A stretch of DNA of 64,000 nt from Hathewaya proteolytica DSM 3090 (lineage in GTDB: Bacteria; Bacillota; Clostridia; Clostridiales; Clostridiaceae): contig NZ_FRAD01000004.1 in assembly GCF_900142225.1 (NCBI RefSeq), forward strand, positions 62,001-126,000, written 5' to 3'. This document shows positions 26,531 to 34,056 of this stretch, one piece after another. Both the position numbers and the translations under genes were made by a program. Position 1 is the first letter of the stretch, and each line of letters opens with the position of its first letter. The notes under the pieces were generated by a model that was given only the letters and a program-made list of their open reading frames with translations, made no database searches and was not told the origin of the DNA.

Positions 26531-26570
26531 TGCACGGTGATACCGACCCCCTTTTGGGTATCACTGTGCA
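26531..26570 (+). terminator. strong hairpin after CobN operon
   Basis: GCACGGTGATACC pairs with GGTATCACTGTGC (one G-T pair). No T-run follows, so it may stabilise the 3' end rather than terminate alone. Confidence 0.5.
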
Positions 26571-26648
26571 AATATACTCAAGGGGTATTGAAATAATACC
26601 TTTTGATTATATTTAAGTTTTACTTTTTTATATTACTCCCATTAACTA

Positions 26649-26690
26649 GCTATGGCTTATAATTACATATAAACCATAGCATTTTTTTTT
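26649..26690 (+). terminator. intrinsic terminator
   Basis: GCTATGG pairs with CCATAGC, with imperfect pairing inside, followed by nine T. It ends transcription from the CobN operon before the metal-resistance promoter. Confidence 0.8.
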
Positions 26691-26702
26691 GCAAAAATAC
26701 TA

Positions 26703-26758
26703 TTGACAATTGAACAGTTGTTCAACTATAATAAGATTAACAGTTGAACAACTGTTCA
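26703..26758 (+). promoter_or_regulatory. cad promoter with two ArsR/SmtB-type operators
   Basis: TTGACA at 26703 and TATAAT at 26727 are 18 bases apart. A perfect inverted repeat TGAACA-N2-TGTTCA fills the spacer (26711-26724) and is repeated at 26745-26758 downstream of the -10 element. This is the classic ArsR/SmtB operator shape, so the repressor encoded next should block initiation until metal is bound. Confidence 0.88.
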
Positions 26759-26822
26759 ATTAAAACATATGATATAGTAAATTATAATATACTATGGTAA
26801 TAGTAATGAAAGGAGAAAGCAT

Positions 26823-27179
26823 ATGGCGAAAAGTGAATATACCTGTGATTGCACCGTGATTCACCAAAATGTTGTAGATGAAGTAAGGGATGTTATGCTT
26901 ACAGATTATGAATACAATAGAGCTGCCATGTTTTTTAAGGTCCTGGGAGAACCAACAAGGTTTAAGATAATATGGGCCTTAAGCAAGAGAGAAATGTGTG
27001 TTTGCGACATTGCAAACCTTTTAAACATGACAAAGTCAGCAGTATCACACCAATTAGGTAGCCTTAGAAAGGCGGACCTGGTAAAATTCAGACGGGATGG
27101 AAAGACAGTATACTACTCACTGGCAGATGAACACGTAGAAGGCATGATGCATGCAGGATTAGAGCATGTAAATGAATAA
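26823..27179 (+). CDS. cadC: CadC/SmtB-type metal-responsive repressor (ArsR family)
   Basis: The winged helix-turn-helix is evident (LLNMTKSAVSHQLGSLRKADL). Two metal sites can be read: the thiolate site, with N-terminal Cys-x-Cys (YTCDCTV) and CVCD in helix 3, and the helix-5 site with the D-x-H-x10-H-x2-E spacing in the C-terminal 20 residues. Having both matches cadmium/lead/zinc sensors of the CadC type. GGAG precedes ATG 26823. It represses the downstream HMA and ATPase genes. Confidence 0.93.
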   Translation: MAKSEYTCDCTVIHQNVVDEVRDVMLTDYEYNRAAMFFKVLGEPTRFKIIWALSKREMCVCDIANLLNMTKSAVSHQLGSLRKADLVKFRRDGKTVYYSLADEHVEGMMHAGLEHVNE

Positions 27180-27212
27180 ATATAAATTAAAAAATTTTGG
27201 AGGTAATGATAG

Positions 27213-27434
27213 ATGAAAAAGGTGTTTAGATTAGTAGGATTGGATTGTGCAAATTGTGCTGCAAAGATGGAGAGAAAGATCAACGCCATTGACGGTGTAA
27301 AGGAAGCAGTTGTAAATTTTATGACTACAAAGTTAACTATGGAAGTAGAAGATAGCAATGTGGATGAAATAATAAAAAAAGTTGAACAAGCTATAAAGGG
27401 TGTAGATAACAATGTGGAGATGAAGAGGGCGTAG
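27213..27434 (+). CDS. free-standing heavy-metal-associated (HMA) domain protein
   Basis: The 73-residue ferredoxin-like HMA domain carries the GLDCANCAAKM metal-binding loop. In many P1B ATPases this domain is fused to the N-terminus; here it is separate and lies 60 bases upstream of an ATPase that lacks it, so it probably delivers or senses metal for that pump. GGAGGT precedes the ATG. Confidence 0.9.
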   Translation: MKKVFRLVGLDCANCAAKMERKINAIDGVKEAVVNFMTTKLTMEVEDSNVDEIIKKVEQAIKGVDNNVEMKRA

Positions 27435-27494
27435 AACGAAAGGGATAGAAGATAATTTATTATTATTTATGGAGATGAAGGATGTGAGTTAAGG

Positions 27495-29345
27495 ATGAAA
27501 AAGGATTTAAGTCGTATAATTATATCTGCTATATTATTTATATTGGCACTTACCATGAAGGGAACACAGCAGGGTGTTAGCATGGCACTTTTCATGGCCA
27601 GTTATGTTATCGTAGGTATAGATGTGGTATGGGGGGCCATTAAGAATATTGTTAGAGGGCATGTGTTCGATGAGAATTTTTTAATGGCAATAGCTACAAT
27701 TGGGGCTATTGCTATAAAACAATATCCAGAAGCTGTGGCAGTAATGCTGTTCTATCAAGTAGGGGAATTATTTCAAAGTTATGCTGTAAACAAGTCTAGA
27801 AAATCCATAGCTGATTTAATGGATATAAGGCCTGATTATGCTAATCTAGTAAAAGGTATGGCTACAGAAAAAGTTGATCCTTATGATGTGCAGGTGGGAG
27901 ATATAATTTTAGTTAGACCTGGTGAAAAGGTACCCTTGGATGGTGTTGTAGAAGAGGGACAGGCTATGCTAGATACTTCAGCCCTTACAGGCGAATCTGT
28001 ACCAAAATCGGTTAAAATAGGAAAAGAAATATTAAGTGGATGTATAAATCTTAATGGTTCCATAAAAGTAAGGGTTACAAAGGAATTTTCTGAGTCCACA
28101 GTGACAAAAATATTAGATCTTGTAGAGAATGCTAGCAATAAAAAATCTAACTCAGAAAATTTTATCACAAAATTTGCTGCAGTGTACACTCCCATAGTGG
28201 TAATCTGTGCTGTATTATTGGCAGTGATTCCTCCACTTGTAATAAAAGATGCCGTATTCTCAGACTGGTTCTACAGAGCGCTTAACTTCCTTGTAGTTTC
28301 ATGTCCATGTGCCCTAGTAATCTCTGTGCCATTGAGCTTTTTCGGTGGTATTGGTGGAGCATCAAAAGCTGGGATTCTTGTAAAAGGAAGCAATTACCTA
28401 GAGGCTCTTGCAGATACAGAGGTTGTTGTATTTGATAAAACAGGAACTCTTACTGCAGGTGTATTTGAGGTTCAGGATGTAAATCCTGTAGGCATTTCCA
28501 AAGATGAGCTTATAAAAATTGCAGCCCTTGCAGAGAAAGATTCTAATCACCCTATTGCTCATTCTCTAAAAAAAGCCTATAAAGGCCATGTAGAAAAGGG
28601 AAGTGTAAAGGATATTCAAGAAATATCTGGTAAAGGCATTAGTGCAGTGGTGGAAGGAAAGAAAGTTTTAGCTGGTAATGACAAGCTTATGAAACTTTAT
28701 AATATAAAATTCCATGAAAAACAGCTTATAGGCACCATAGTCCATGTGGCTGTAAATGATGAATACCTTGGATATATTGTCATCTCAGATAGGGTAAAAT
28801 CAGATTCTAAAGAGTCTATCAGAAGGCTTAAGAAAAGTGGTGTAAAAAAGACTGTTATGCTTACAGGTGATGCAAGATTTGTAGGTGAAAATGTAGGAAA
28901 AGATCTTAATTTAGATGAGGTATATACAGAATTACTTCCAGGAGATAAAGTAGATAAACTTGAATCGTTGATGGAAGCTAAGTCTTCAAAAGGAAAGCTT
29001 GTATTTGTGGGTGATGGTATAAACGATGCACCAGTATTAGCCCGTGCAGATATAGGCATTGCCATGGGTGGCGTTGGTTCCGATGCAGCCATTGAAGCAG
29101 CCGATGTGGTGATAATGAATGATGAAATTTCAAAAATTGCACAGGTTATAGATATTTCTAGAAAGACACTGGGCATAGTATATCAAAATATTTATTTTGC
29201 CATAGGAGTAAAAATATTAGTTCTGATTTTAAGTGCTTTTGGGCTTTCAAACATGTGGGAAGCAGTTTTTGCTGACGTTGGAGTATCCGTCATTGCCATT
29301 GTTAATGCTATGAGGTGCTTAAAAGTAGGAGAAAATAGTAAATAG
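27495..29345 (+). CDS. cadA: cadmium/zinc/lead-exporting P1B-type ATPase
   Basis: Key motifs are all present: TGESVP (actuator), SCPCALV in the metal-binding membrane helix (CPC), DKTGTLTAG with the phosphorylated Asp, the SNHPIAHS nucleotide-binding His-Pro, and GDGINDAPVLARADIG. The CPC motif with no His-rich tail fits the P1B-2 (zinc, cadmium, lead) class, agreeing with the CadC-type repressor. At 616 residues it lacks the N-terminal HMA domain, supplied separately. No strong ribosome-binding site is seen before ATG 27495 (GGATGTG region). Confidence 0.93.
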   Translation: MKKDLSRIIISAILFILALTMKGTQQGVSMALFMASYVIVGIDVVWGAIKNIVRGHVFDENFLMAIATIGAIAIKQYPEAVAVMLFYQVGELFQSYAVNKSRKSIADLMDIRPDYANLVKGMATEKVDPYDVQVGDIILVRPGEKVPLDGVVEEGQAMLDTSALTGESVPKSVKIGKEILSGCINLNGSIKVRVTKEFSESTVTKILDLVENASNKKSNSENFITKFAAVYTPIVVICAVLLAVIPPLVIKDAVFSDWFYRALNFLVVSCPCALVISVPLSFFGGIGGASKAGILVKGSNYLEALADTEVVVFDKTGTLTAGVFEVQDVNPVGISKDELIKIAALAEKDSNHPIAHSLKKAYKGHVEKGSVKDIQEISGKGISAVVEGKKVLAGNDKLMKLYNIKFHEKQLIGTIVHVAVNDEYLGYIVISDRVKSDSKESIRRLKKSGVKKTVMLTGDARFVGENVGKDLNLDEVYTELLPGDKVDKLESLMEAKSSKGKLVFVGDGINDAPVLARADIGIAMGGVGSDAAIEAADVVIMNDEISKIAQVIDISRKTLGIVYQNIYFAIGVKILVLILSAFGLSNMWEAVFADVGVSVIAIVNAMRCLKVGENSK

Positions 29346-29362
29346 AATAATGAAAACTAATG

Positions 29363-29403
29363 AAGCCCTGTAACCTTGCTTATTTGCAATGCTACAGGGC
29401 TTT
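29363..29403 (+). terminator. terminator of the cad operon
   Basis: AAGCCCTGTA pairs with TACAGGGCTT around a loop of 20 bases that can pair further (TTGC/GCAA). A TTT follows. Confidence 0.75.
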
Positions 29404-29455
29404 GGTGTGACTTAATTTGATTTTTACATTATATTAATATATAATGGTATAATAA

Positions 29456-29503
29456 TGTGAATTAATACACATAATAATATATAATAATGTGATAATAATC
29501 ACA
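29456..29503. promoter_or_regulatory. two TGTGA-N6-type palindromes upstream of the AAA ATPase gene
   Basis: TGTGAATTAATACACA (29456-29471) and TGTGATAATAATCACA (29488-29503) are similar inverted repeats 32 bases apart (three helical turns), of the shape bound by CRP/FNR-family proteins. They overlap AT-rich promoter-like sequence (TATAATGGTATAAT). Confidence 0.5.
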
Positions 29504-29537
29504 TAAAAATATATAAAAGTGTGAAAGAAGGTGTAGC

Positions 29538-30878
29538 ATGAAACGTCTTATTTTGAATGAACTATTGAAATGGAAGAATTCTAAACACCGTAAGCCTTTG
29601 ATTTTAAAAGGTGTGCGTCAAGTAGGAAAAACATGGATTTTAAAAGAGCTTGGCAGAATATATTATGATAACGTAGCTTATTTCAATTTCGATGAAAATG
29701 AAGAATACAAAGAGTTTTTTGAAACCACCAAAGATGTTCAGAGACTACTACAAAATCTTGTCATGGCTAGTGGGCAAAAAATTGTCCCCGAAAAGACATT
29801 GATTATTTTTGATGAAGTGCAAGATTGTCCTAAGGTTATAAATTCTATGAAATATTTTTGCGAAAATGCACCACAGTACCATATTGCTTGTGCAGGGTCT
29901 TTACTAGGTATTGCTCTTGCAAAACCATCATCATTTCCTGTGGGTAAGGTAGACTTTATGCAGATTAATCCCATGACCTTTACGGAGTTTTTAATGGCAA
30001 ACGGTGATGAGAATTTAGTAACTTATATGGAGAGCATTGATAGTTTTGAGTCTATTCCACATGCCTTTTTTAATCCTTTGTCAGAAAAACTAAAGATGTA
30101 TTATATCACAGGTGGTATGCCTGAATCAGTTCTTATGTGGACTGAAGACCGCGATGTTGAAGCTATGCAAAAAGCATTATCCAATATTATTGAATCCTAT
30201 GAAAGAGATTTTGCTAAGCATCCTGACGTTAAAGAATTTCCTAAGATATCTATGATATGGAGATCCACGCCATCACAATTAGCTAGGGAGAATAAAAAAT
30301 TTATTTACAAGGTAGTAAAAGACGGGGCTCGTGCAAGAGAATATGAGGATGCACTACAGTGGCTTGTTGATGCTAATCTTGTTAGCAAGATATATCGGAA
30401 CACATCGCCCGGACTCCCTATGGCAGCATATGATGACTTATCGGCATTTAAAATATACCTCGTAGATGTAGGCGTGTTAAGAAGATTATCCTTACTATCA
30501 CCAGAGGCTTTTAGAGAGGGTAACCGTATGTTTACAGAATTTAAAGGAGCATTATCTGAAAATTATGTGCTACAATCATTAATAAATCAGTATGAGGCCA
30601 TACCACGATATTGGTCAGAAAGCAATCCACCATATGAAGTGGATTTCATAATTCAGCATGAAAATGACATCATCCCTGTTGAAGTAAAGGCGGAAACTAA
30701 CATTGAAGCTAAGAGCTTAAAAAAATATAAAGAGAAATTTGGACAAAAGATAAAATTGAGAGTTAGATTTTCTTTGAATAACTTAAGATTAGATGATGAT
30801 TTATTAAATATTCCTTTATTTATGGCAGACTATACTTATAAACTTATAAGTATAGCTTTAGAACGTCTTAACAAGTAG
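29538..30878 (+). CDS. AAA ATPase with DUF4143 domain
   Basis: The 446-residue protein has Walker A GVRQVGKT (residue about 28) and Walker B LIIFDEVQ (about 92), followed by a DUF4143 region ending in a nuclease-like PVEVKAE stretch (VDFIIQHENDIIPVEVKAE). The family is widespread, often transferred, and has no settled function; the C-terminal D-x-E-x-K-like residues suggest nucleic acid interaction. It is monocistronic, with twin palindromes upstream. GAAGG precedes the ATG. Confidence 0.9.
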   Translation: MKRLILNELLKWKNSKHRKPLILKGVRQVGKTWILKELGRIYYDNVAYFNFDENEEYKEFFETTKDVQRLLQNLVMASGQKIVPEKTLIIFDEVQDCPKVINSMKYFCENAPQYHIACAGSLLGIALAKPSSFPVGKVDFMQINPMTFTEFLMANGDENLVTYMESIDSFESIPHAFFNPLSEKLKMYYITGGMPESVLMWTEDRDVEAMQKALSNIIESYERDFAKHPDVKEFPKISMIWRSTPSQLARENKKFIYKVVKDGARAREYEDALQWLVDANLVSKIYRNTSPGLPMAAYDDLSAFKIYLVDVGVLRRLSLLSPEAFREGNRMFTEFKGALSENYVLQSLINQYEAIPRYWSESNPPYEVDFIIQHENDIIPVEVKAETNIEAKSLKKYKEKFGQKIKLRVRFSLNNLRLDDDLLNIPLFMADYTYKLISIALERLNK

Positions 30879-30907
30879 AATGATATACTGAAGGGAGTTG
30901 TAGATTT

Positions 30908-31012
30908 ATGAGTAGAGTTACTTTAGCAAAGACAATAAAGAGTTGTATTATCATTAGTTATCTTTTCCACAAAGCAGCTGATTTACAGGAACAAAGTGAT
31001 TTTACAATTTAG
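30908..31012 (+). pseudogene. DUF2975 membrane protein with large internal deletion
   Basis: GGGAG precedes ATG 30908. The 34-residue frame joins an N-terminal membrane start (SRVTLAKTIKSCIIISYL) to a tail (FHKAADLQEQSDFTI) that closely resembles the end of DUF2975 proteins, which are normally about 150 residues. The middle spans are gone although the frame is kept. DUF2975 genes usually sit directly before a small XRE regulator, as here, with the stop 11 bases from the regulator start. Confidence 0.6.
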
Positions 31013-31023
31013 AGGAGGACGCC

Positions 31024-31245
31024 ATGGAAAAAGAAATTATTTTTAATATTGATGTTATGTTAGCAAAGAGAAAAATGAGTGTTACAGAACTTTCAAAAAG
31101 AGTGGGTATTACCATGGCCAACATTTCCATATTAAAAAATGGCAAGGCTAAGGCTATTAAAGTTTCAACTCTTGCAAAGCTTTGTGAAGCATTGGACTGT
31201 CAACCAGGGGACCTCCTTGAATATAAAGAATTCCCAAAGAAATAG
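31024..31245 (+). CDS. small XRE-family transcriptional regulator (YozG-like)
   Basis: AGAGGAGG precedes ATG 31024. The 73-residue protein is almost entirely a Cro/CI helix-turn-helix (MSVTELSKRVGITMANISIL, KVSTLAKLCEALDCQPGDLLEY). Relatives pair with DUF2975 membrane proteins; its partner here is reduced to a remnant. Confidence 0.9.
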   Translation: MEKEIIFNIDVMLAKRKMSVTELSKRVGITMANISILKNGKAKAIKVSTLAKLCEALDCQPGDLLEYKEFPKK

Positions 31246-31298
31246 TCGTATAATCACAGTAAAATGATGCGTAGATTAAACTAAAAAGGATGATGGAC

Positions 31299-32276
31299 AT
31301 GAAAACATTGATAAATACATCTAATTGGCAAGGGGATTTAGATAGATTAGGGGAAAATTGTAAGCAAGTAGAGGAATTTTTGATAAATAACCATTTGGAC
31401 GGAGTAGAGTTAATTCAATGCGGAGATATAGATTATAAAAGGATAGATAAAAATAATATTGTAGGACTTCATCTTCCCTATTATCCTATGTGCATGGACT
31501 TGTTTAATGATGATAGTGAGGGCCTAAAGAGAACTTTTGGATCTGAAGATATAAGTCATAGGTTTTACAATGGTAATCGCGAAGATTTAATTAAACAATA
31601 TAGGGAACAGCTTCAATTGGCAAGGGAGCTTAAGGTAGAGTATGTGGTTTTTCATGTGTCTCATGTGCTTGTGAAAGACTGCTATACGTACAAATATGAA
31701 TATAGTGATGAGCAAGTTATAGATGCCACTATAAAGTTTATAAATGATGTTCTTCAAGGTGAGCAGTACGATTTTTATTTTTTATTGGAAAATCTATGGT
31801 GGCCAGGACTTACTTTTCTAAATAATGAACTCGCAGAAAAATTATTGAAGGGTATAAAATATGATAAGAAGGGTTTTATGCTAGATACAGGTCATCTCAT
31901 GAATACCAACATTTATCTAAAGACAGAAAAGGAAGCTGTTGAGTACATAATAAATATTTTAAAAGGAATGGGAACTCTATGCAAATACATAAAAGGTGTT
32001 CATCTCAGTGTATCTTTGTCTGGGGAATATGTACAGGAGACTAAGCAGAAACAGATTAAATTTGCTTTGCCTTCAAGCTATGAAGAATATTTAGAGCAAT
32101 ATAAAAATACCTACAATCATATATTTAAAATTGATCATCACAAACCCTTTACAGAGGATCATGTTAAGGAGATATTTGATTATATAAATCCAGAATTTCT
32201 TGTGTATGAATTTATTGCCCATGACGGTGATACCTTAGAGAAATATATCAAAATACAAAATGAAAGTTTAAAATAA
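31299..32276 (+). CDS. TIM-barrel sugar isomerase/AP endonuclease 2-like protein
   Basis: The start is ATG 31299, eight bases after AAAGGA. Strand ends typical of the AP_endonuc_2/xylose isomerase-like fold are visible: DGVELIQCG, VVFHVSHV, FLLENLWWPG, MLDTGHLMNTN and VHLSVSLSG, with metal-ligand Glu, Asp and His residues. It could be a sugar-phosphate isomerase, an epimerase or a repair enzyme. It is alone in its transcription unit. Confidence 0.75.
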   Translation: MKTLINTSNWQGDLDRLGENCKQVEEFLINNHLDGVELIQCGDIDYKRIDKNNIVGLHLPYYPMCMDLFNDDSEGLKRTFGSEDISHRFYNGNREDLIKQYREQLQLARELKVEYVVFHVSHVLVKDCYTYKYEYSDEQVIDATIKFINDVLQGEQYDFYFLLENLWWPGLTFLNNELAEKLLKGIKYDKKGFMLDTGHLMNTNIYLKTEKEAVEYIINILKGMGTLCKYIKGVHLSVSLSGEYVQETKQKQIKFALPSSYEEYLEQYKNTYNHIFKIDHHKPFTEDHVKEIFDYINPEFLVYEFIAHDGDTLEKYIKIQNESLK

Positions 32277-32336
32277 GCTCAAAGGTCTATAGAAATTTTT
32301 ATGGAATTTGTGAAGAAAAAATGATATACTTTAAAG

Positions 32337-32520
32337 TGGTTGCAGGGGAGCGCCTGGAACTAATTTAGGATGAATAATACATCCGAATAGCGAGGGAACC
32401 TGTGTTTCAGGGTGAGAGGAGACTTTTAAGTTTCGACCGTTACTACCATGTCATATGGGAATGGCTATTTGGAGTTAAGTACACCTCTTTCATGGCATAT
32501 ATTTCCTTTGTGATGTGGAA
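32337..32520 (+). promoter_or_regulatory. structured leader of thiW-thiM, unclassified
   Basis: A TATACT at 32325-32330 would start the message near 32337. The leader is GC-rich for this genome and can form GGAT/ATCC (32368-32385), GCAGG/CCTGT (32342-32403) and a pairing of CCTGGAAC with GTTTCAGG. A block AAC..AAT..hairpin..GCGAGGGAA resembles the 3' half of thiamine pyrophosphate riboswitches, and GTGAGAGG resembles the CTGAGA block, but their order is not the canonical one. No terminator is seen; control may be at translation (GGAGG at 32536). Confidence 0.45.
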
Positions 32521-32546
32521 ACTAATGTTATTGTGGAGGTATTTTT

Positions 32547-33089
32547 ATGAATAAAAAACCAGTATTATTGAGAAATATCATGCTTGCCATGATGGTTGCT
32601 ATTGGTGTTGTAATCTCGCCAATTCTTCGTGTAGAGGGACTTTGCCCCACTGCACACTTTATAAATATTGTGTGTTCAGTAATCCTTGGACCATGGTACT
32701 CACTTTTGTGTGCTACATTGATCGGAATTATAAGGATGACCATGATGGGAATCCCGCCATTAGCTCTTACAGGTGCGGTTTTTGGAGCTGCCTTATCTGG
32801 AATTTTGTATAGAGTTTTTAAGGGGAAAATTATCTTTGCTGTAATAGGGGAGATAATTGGTACAGGTATTATAGGGGCCATTGCGTCATATCCTGTTATG
32901 GCTCTTTTGATGGACAAACCAGGTATTGGTTGGTTTTTCTATGTTCCGTCCTTTGTTACAGCAACAATAATGGGAGGTTCAGTGGCATTTTTGTTCCTTG
33001 GTGCTCTCAGTAGAAGTGGTATGCTAGGCAAGATTCAGAAGAGTTTGGGGTGTAAAGTGTATGATAAAGGAAGAGGAAATAATAAATAA
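32547..33089 (+). CDS. thiW: ThiW energy-coupling-factor substrate component
   Basis: The 180-residue, roughly six-span protein matches ThiW, the thiazole-precursor binding component of ECF transporters: RNIMLAMMVAIGVVISPILR, EGLCPTAHFINIVCSVILGP and GAIASYPVMALLM. TGGAGGT precedes ATG 32547. The shared ECF ATPases and EcfT are not in this window. It overlaps thiM by 29 bases, so imported hydroxyethylthiazole would be phosphorylated at once. Confidence 0.93.
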   Translation: MNKKPVLLRNIMLAMMVAIGVVISPILRVEGLCPTAHFINIVCSVILGPWYSLLCATLIGIIRMTMMGIPPLALTGAVFGAALSGILYRVFKGKIIFAVIGEIIGTGIIGAIASYPVMALLMDKPGIGWFFYVPSFVTATIMGGSVAFLFLGALSRSGMLGKIQKSLGCKVYDKGRGNNK

Positions 33090-33897
33090 ATTAATAAATA
33101 TTAAGATAAAAGTAAAAGAGGAAAAACCACTTATTCACTGCATTACAAATCCTATTTCAATAAATGACTGTGCCAATGTAATTTTATCTGTGGGGGGAAA
33201 GCCTATTATGGCTGAACATCCTAAGGAGGTAGCTGAAATTACAGCAGTGTCAAAGTCATTGGCAGTAAATCTTGGAAACATAACTGATGTTAGAATGGAA
33301 TCCATGATGATATCAGGAAAGACAGCATTATTAAATCATATTCCATCTGTAATTGATGTGGTAGGTGTGGCTTGTAGCAACTTGAGGATGGTCTACGCAA
33401 GGGAGTTCATTCAGCAGTGCAAACCTTCGGTAATAAAGGGAAATATGTCAGAAATTATGGCTATATGTGGGCTTCAGAATAATGCTAAAGGAATAGATGC
33501 CGGTGAGGAAGATTGTGCTCAGTGTAAAAACTATGAAAAAATACTAAGGCAAATATCCAAGCTTTCAGAAGAAACTGGTGCTGTCATTGCCGTAACTGGT
33601 AAAACTGATATAGTATGTAGTAGGAAAACAATTTATGAGATAAGAAATGGTTGTGATATGCTTCCTCTTATTACGGGCACAGGATGCATGGTCAATGCAC
33701 TAATTGGAGCTTGTCTACAAAAAGAATATATAGCTGAATCTGTAATTCTGGCCATGGCCATTATGGGCATAGCAGGAGAAAAAACAAGTAAAGTAAAAGG
33801 AACCGGCAGCTTCAGAGTTGGACTTATGGACAACATATATGTGATTTCCGAAAAGGACATAAGGGAAAACTTGAAGATACATGAATGCATATCTTGA
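33061..33897 (+). CDS. thiM: hydroxyethylthiazole kinase ThiM
   Basis: The 278-residue kinase shows PLIHCITNPISINDCANVIL, GGKPIMAEHP, KGNMSEIMAICG, the GAVIAVTGKTD strand and the catalytic TGTGCMVNALIGA loop with Cys. It phosphorylates 4-methyl-5-hydroxyethylthiazole for thiamine salvage. No thiE or thiD is adjacent, so coupling to the pyrimidine half happens elsewhere. Confidence 0.95.
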   Translation: MIKEEEIINKLINIKIKVKEEKPLIHCITNPISINDCANVILSVGGKPIMAEHPKEVAEITAVSKSLAVNLGNITDVRMESMMISGKTALLNHIPSVIDVVGVACSNLRMVYAREFIQQCKPSVIKGNMSEIMAICGLQNNAKGIDAGEEDCAQCKNYEKILRQISKLSEETGAVIAVTGKTDIVCSRKTIYEIRNGCDMLPLITGTGCMVNALIGACLQKEYIAESVILAMAIMGIAGEKTSKVKGTGSFRVGLMDNIYVISEKDIRENLKIHECIS

Positions 33898-33922
33898 CAT
33901 ATATTATTTTAAAAGATATAAT
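33894..33922 (+). promoter_or_regulatory. consensus promoter upstream of eutG
   Basis: TTGACA, 17 bases, TATAAT: a perfect housekeeping sigma promoter. Control must therefore come after initiation, at the antiterminator. Confidence 0.9.
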
Positions 33923-33966
33923 TATATAAATTATAATTTTAAAATAACTTAAAAACAGAATAATAG

Positions 33967-34044
33967 CATGTACAAGGATGTATGTGTATAAGCAATGGGG
34001 CTTTATGGTAAATGTTTAATTTATCATAAAGCCCTTTTATTTTT
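33967..34044 (+). promoter_or_regulatory. EutV antiterminator site 1 with overlapping terminator
   Basis: Hairpin P1 (CATGTA-CAAGGA-TGTATG, 33967-33984) and hairpin P2 (AAGC-AATGGG-GCTT, 33990-34003) carry loops of the CAANGNNG type recognised by ANTAR proteins. P2 overlaps the left arm of a terminator (GGGCTTTATG/CATAAAGCCC then TTTT). Binding of phosphorylated EutV dimers to P1 and P2 should prevent the terminator. Confidence 0.9.
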
Positions 34045-34056
34045 AAGGAGGTAAAA

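Noticed and set aside
29420..29520. AT-rich repeats that resemble a short CRISPR array or iterons
   Set aside because: Repeats are short, irregular and palindromic with no spacers of constant length; operator-like palindromes explain them better.
32337..32520. Firm call of a canonical TPP riboswitch
   Set aside because: The CTGAGA and GCGTAGGGA blocks are not in the standard order, so only a structured leader is reported.
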